Assembly (NCBI GenBank): GCA_022592435.1
Contig: JABYQS010000576.1
Coordinates: 1-17,928 of the forward strand
Origin: Cerioporus squamosus
Taxonomy: Eukaryota; Basidiomycota; Agaricomycetes; Polyporales; Polyporaceae
DNA: 17,928 bases
Direction of reading: 5' to 3'
In this document: piece after piece, positions 17,480 to 17,928 of the stretch
How the letters are laid out: each line of letters opens with the position of its first letter
Numbering within the stretch: position 1 is the first letter of the stretch
Notes under the pieces: model-generated
What the model saw: only the letters and a program-made list of their open reading frames with translations
What the model was told of the DNA's origin: nothing
The model's database searches: none
Translations under genes and position numbers: made by a program

Positions 17480-17928
17480 TGTCAATCCTTGAAGAAGAAA
17501 CCTGCTGCTCACGTATATAGAGCGAATAGACAACTCGACGCTTCCGTAAGTTGGGTGGTTGGGGTTCGAAATCACCCCTGATTCAAGTTCGGACAAGGAC
17601 AAGGACTAGCAAGACGGCGAGGTGGAGAGACGTGAGTTGAGCCTGGTAGCATTTTATGCAACAAGCTCACCTGAACCTGATGAGGAGGTCGTGGTGGAGG
17701 TGGCGGACAGAGAGTAGCGAGGCAAGCCGAACTGAGGCCAGTGCGGTAAGTGGTTTCGACCACGTGGCTCGGTCCGTGTGGACCGGGCGTCTTGGAGTTC
17801 GACTCAACCGGTCCTCCTCGACTCTCCTTAGTCCTACCACGACCTGACCTCGATACCATTTATATGGTACTAGTGCTGTGTGTGCGGTAGGCGAGTATTG
17901 GGACGCTTCCAGATTACTCTGTCTTATG
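17480..17928 (-). promoter_or_regulatory. Upstream flank of F-box copy 2 with a TATATA box
   Basis: A minus-strand TATATA at 17519-17514 lies 35 nt before the presumed ATG at 17479, a reasonable core-promoter position. From about 17600 to the window end no gene, RNA or repeat is supported; open frames on both strands overlap and have no motifs. Confidence 0.4.

Noticed and set aside
17555..17585. tRNA T-arm-like GGTTCGAAATC
   Set aside because: No matching acceptor stem, D-arm or anticodon arm can be folded around it on either strand.

Overview
The window is eukaryotic and fits a filamentous basidiomycete (Agaricomycetes, possibly Polyporales; the species cannot be read from it). Genes are cut by many 48-64 nt GT-AG introns with CTAAC/CTGAC-type branch sites. 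The families are fungal: mitochondrial D-lactate dehydrogenase, a K+/H+-exchange-related mitochondrial membrane protein, a HET-domain protein and F-box-like proteins. Bacterial-style long ORFs mislead here, because several open frames begin with GTG or TTG or run through repeats.

Layout. 1-1381: a repeat block of GAGCGG-N4-CCGCTC palindromes. Its core is a 56-bp tandem array, and the block itself is partly duplicated. About 1368-3338 (+): a long open frame for a transposon-like protein of unknown function, directly abutting the repeats. 3768-5342 (+): a clean five-exon gene for a Mit_KHE1-type (yeast YDL183C-like) mitochondrial protein. 6018-6815 (-): a HET-domain gene that lacks part of the domain core and is probably decayed. 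7671-10130 and 10376-13007 (-): two head-to-tail, apparently intact mitochondrial FAD-linked D-lactate dehydrogenase (cytochrome) genes of 559 and 579 aa. 13441-15131 and 15783-17479 (-): two tandem F-box-like pseudogenes sharing some frame breaks and carrying private ones. A small unrecognised coding relic lies between them at 15157-15570.

How it fits together. The two lactate dehydrogenases would oxidise D-lactate to pyruvate and pass electrons to cytochrome c at the mitochondrial inner membrane; the Mit_KHE1 protein also belongs to that membrane. I see no operon-like logic; the linkage is probably incidental. Tandem duplication (dehydrogenases, F-box genes, palindrome blocks) and gene decay (HET, F-box) mark this as a fast-changing accessory region. 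The least explained element is the palindrome array beside the transposon-like ORF.
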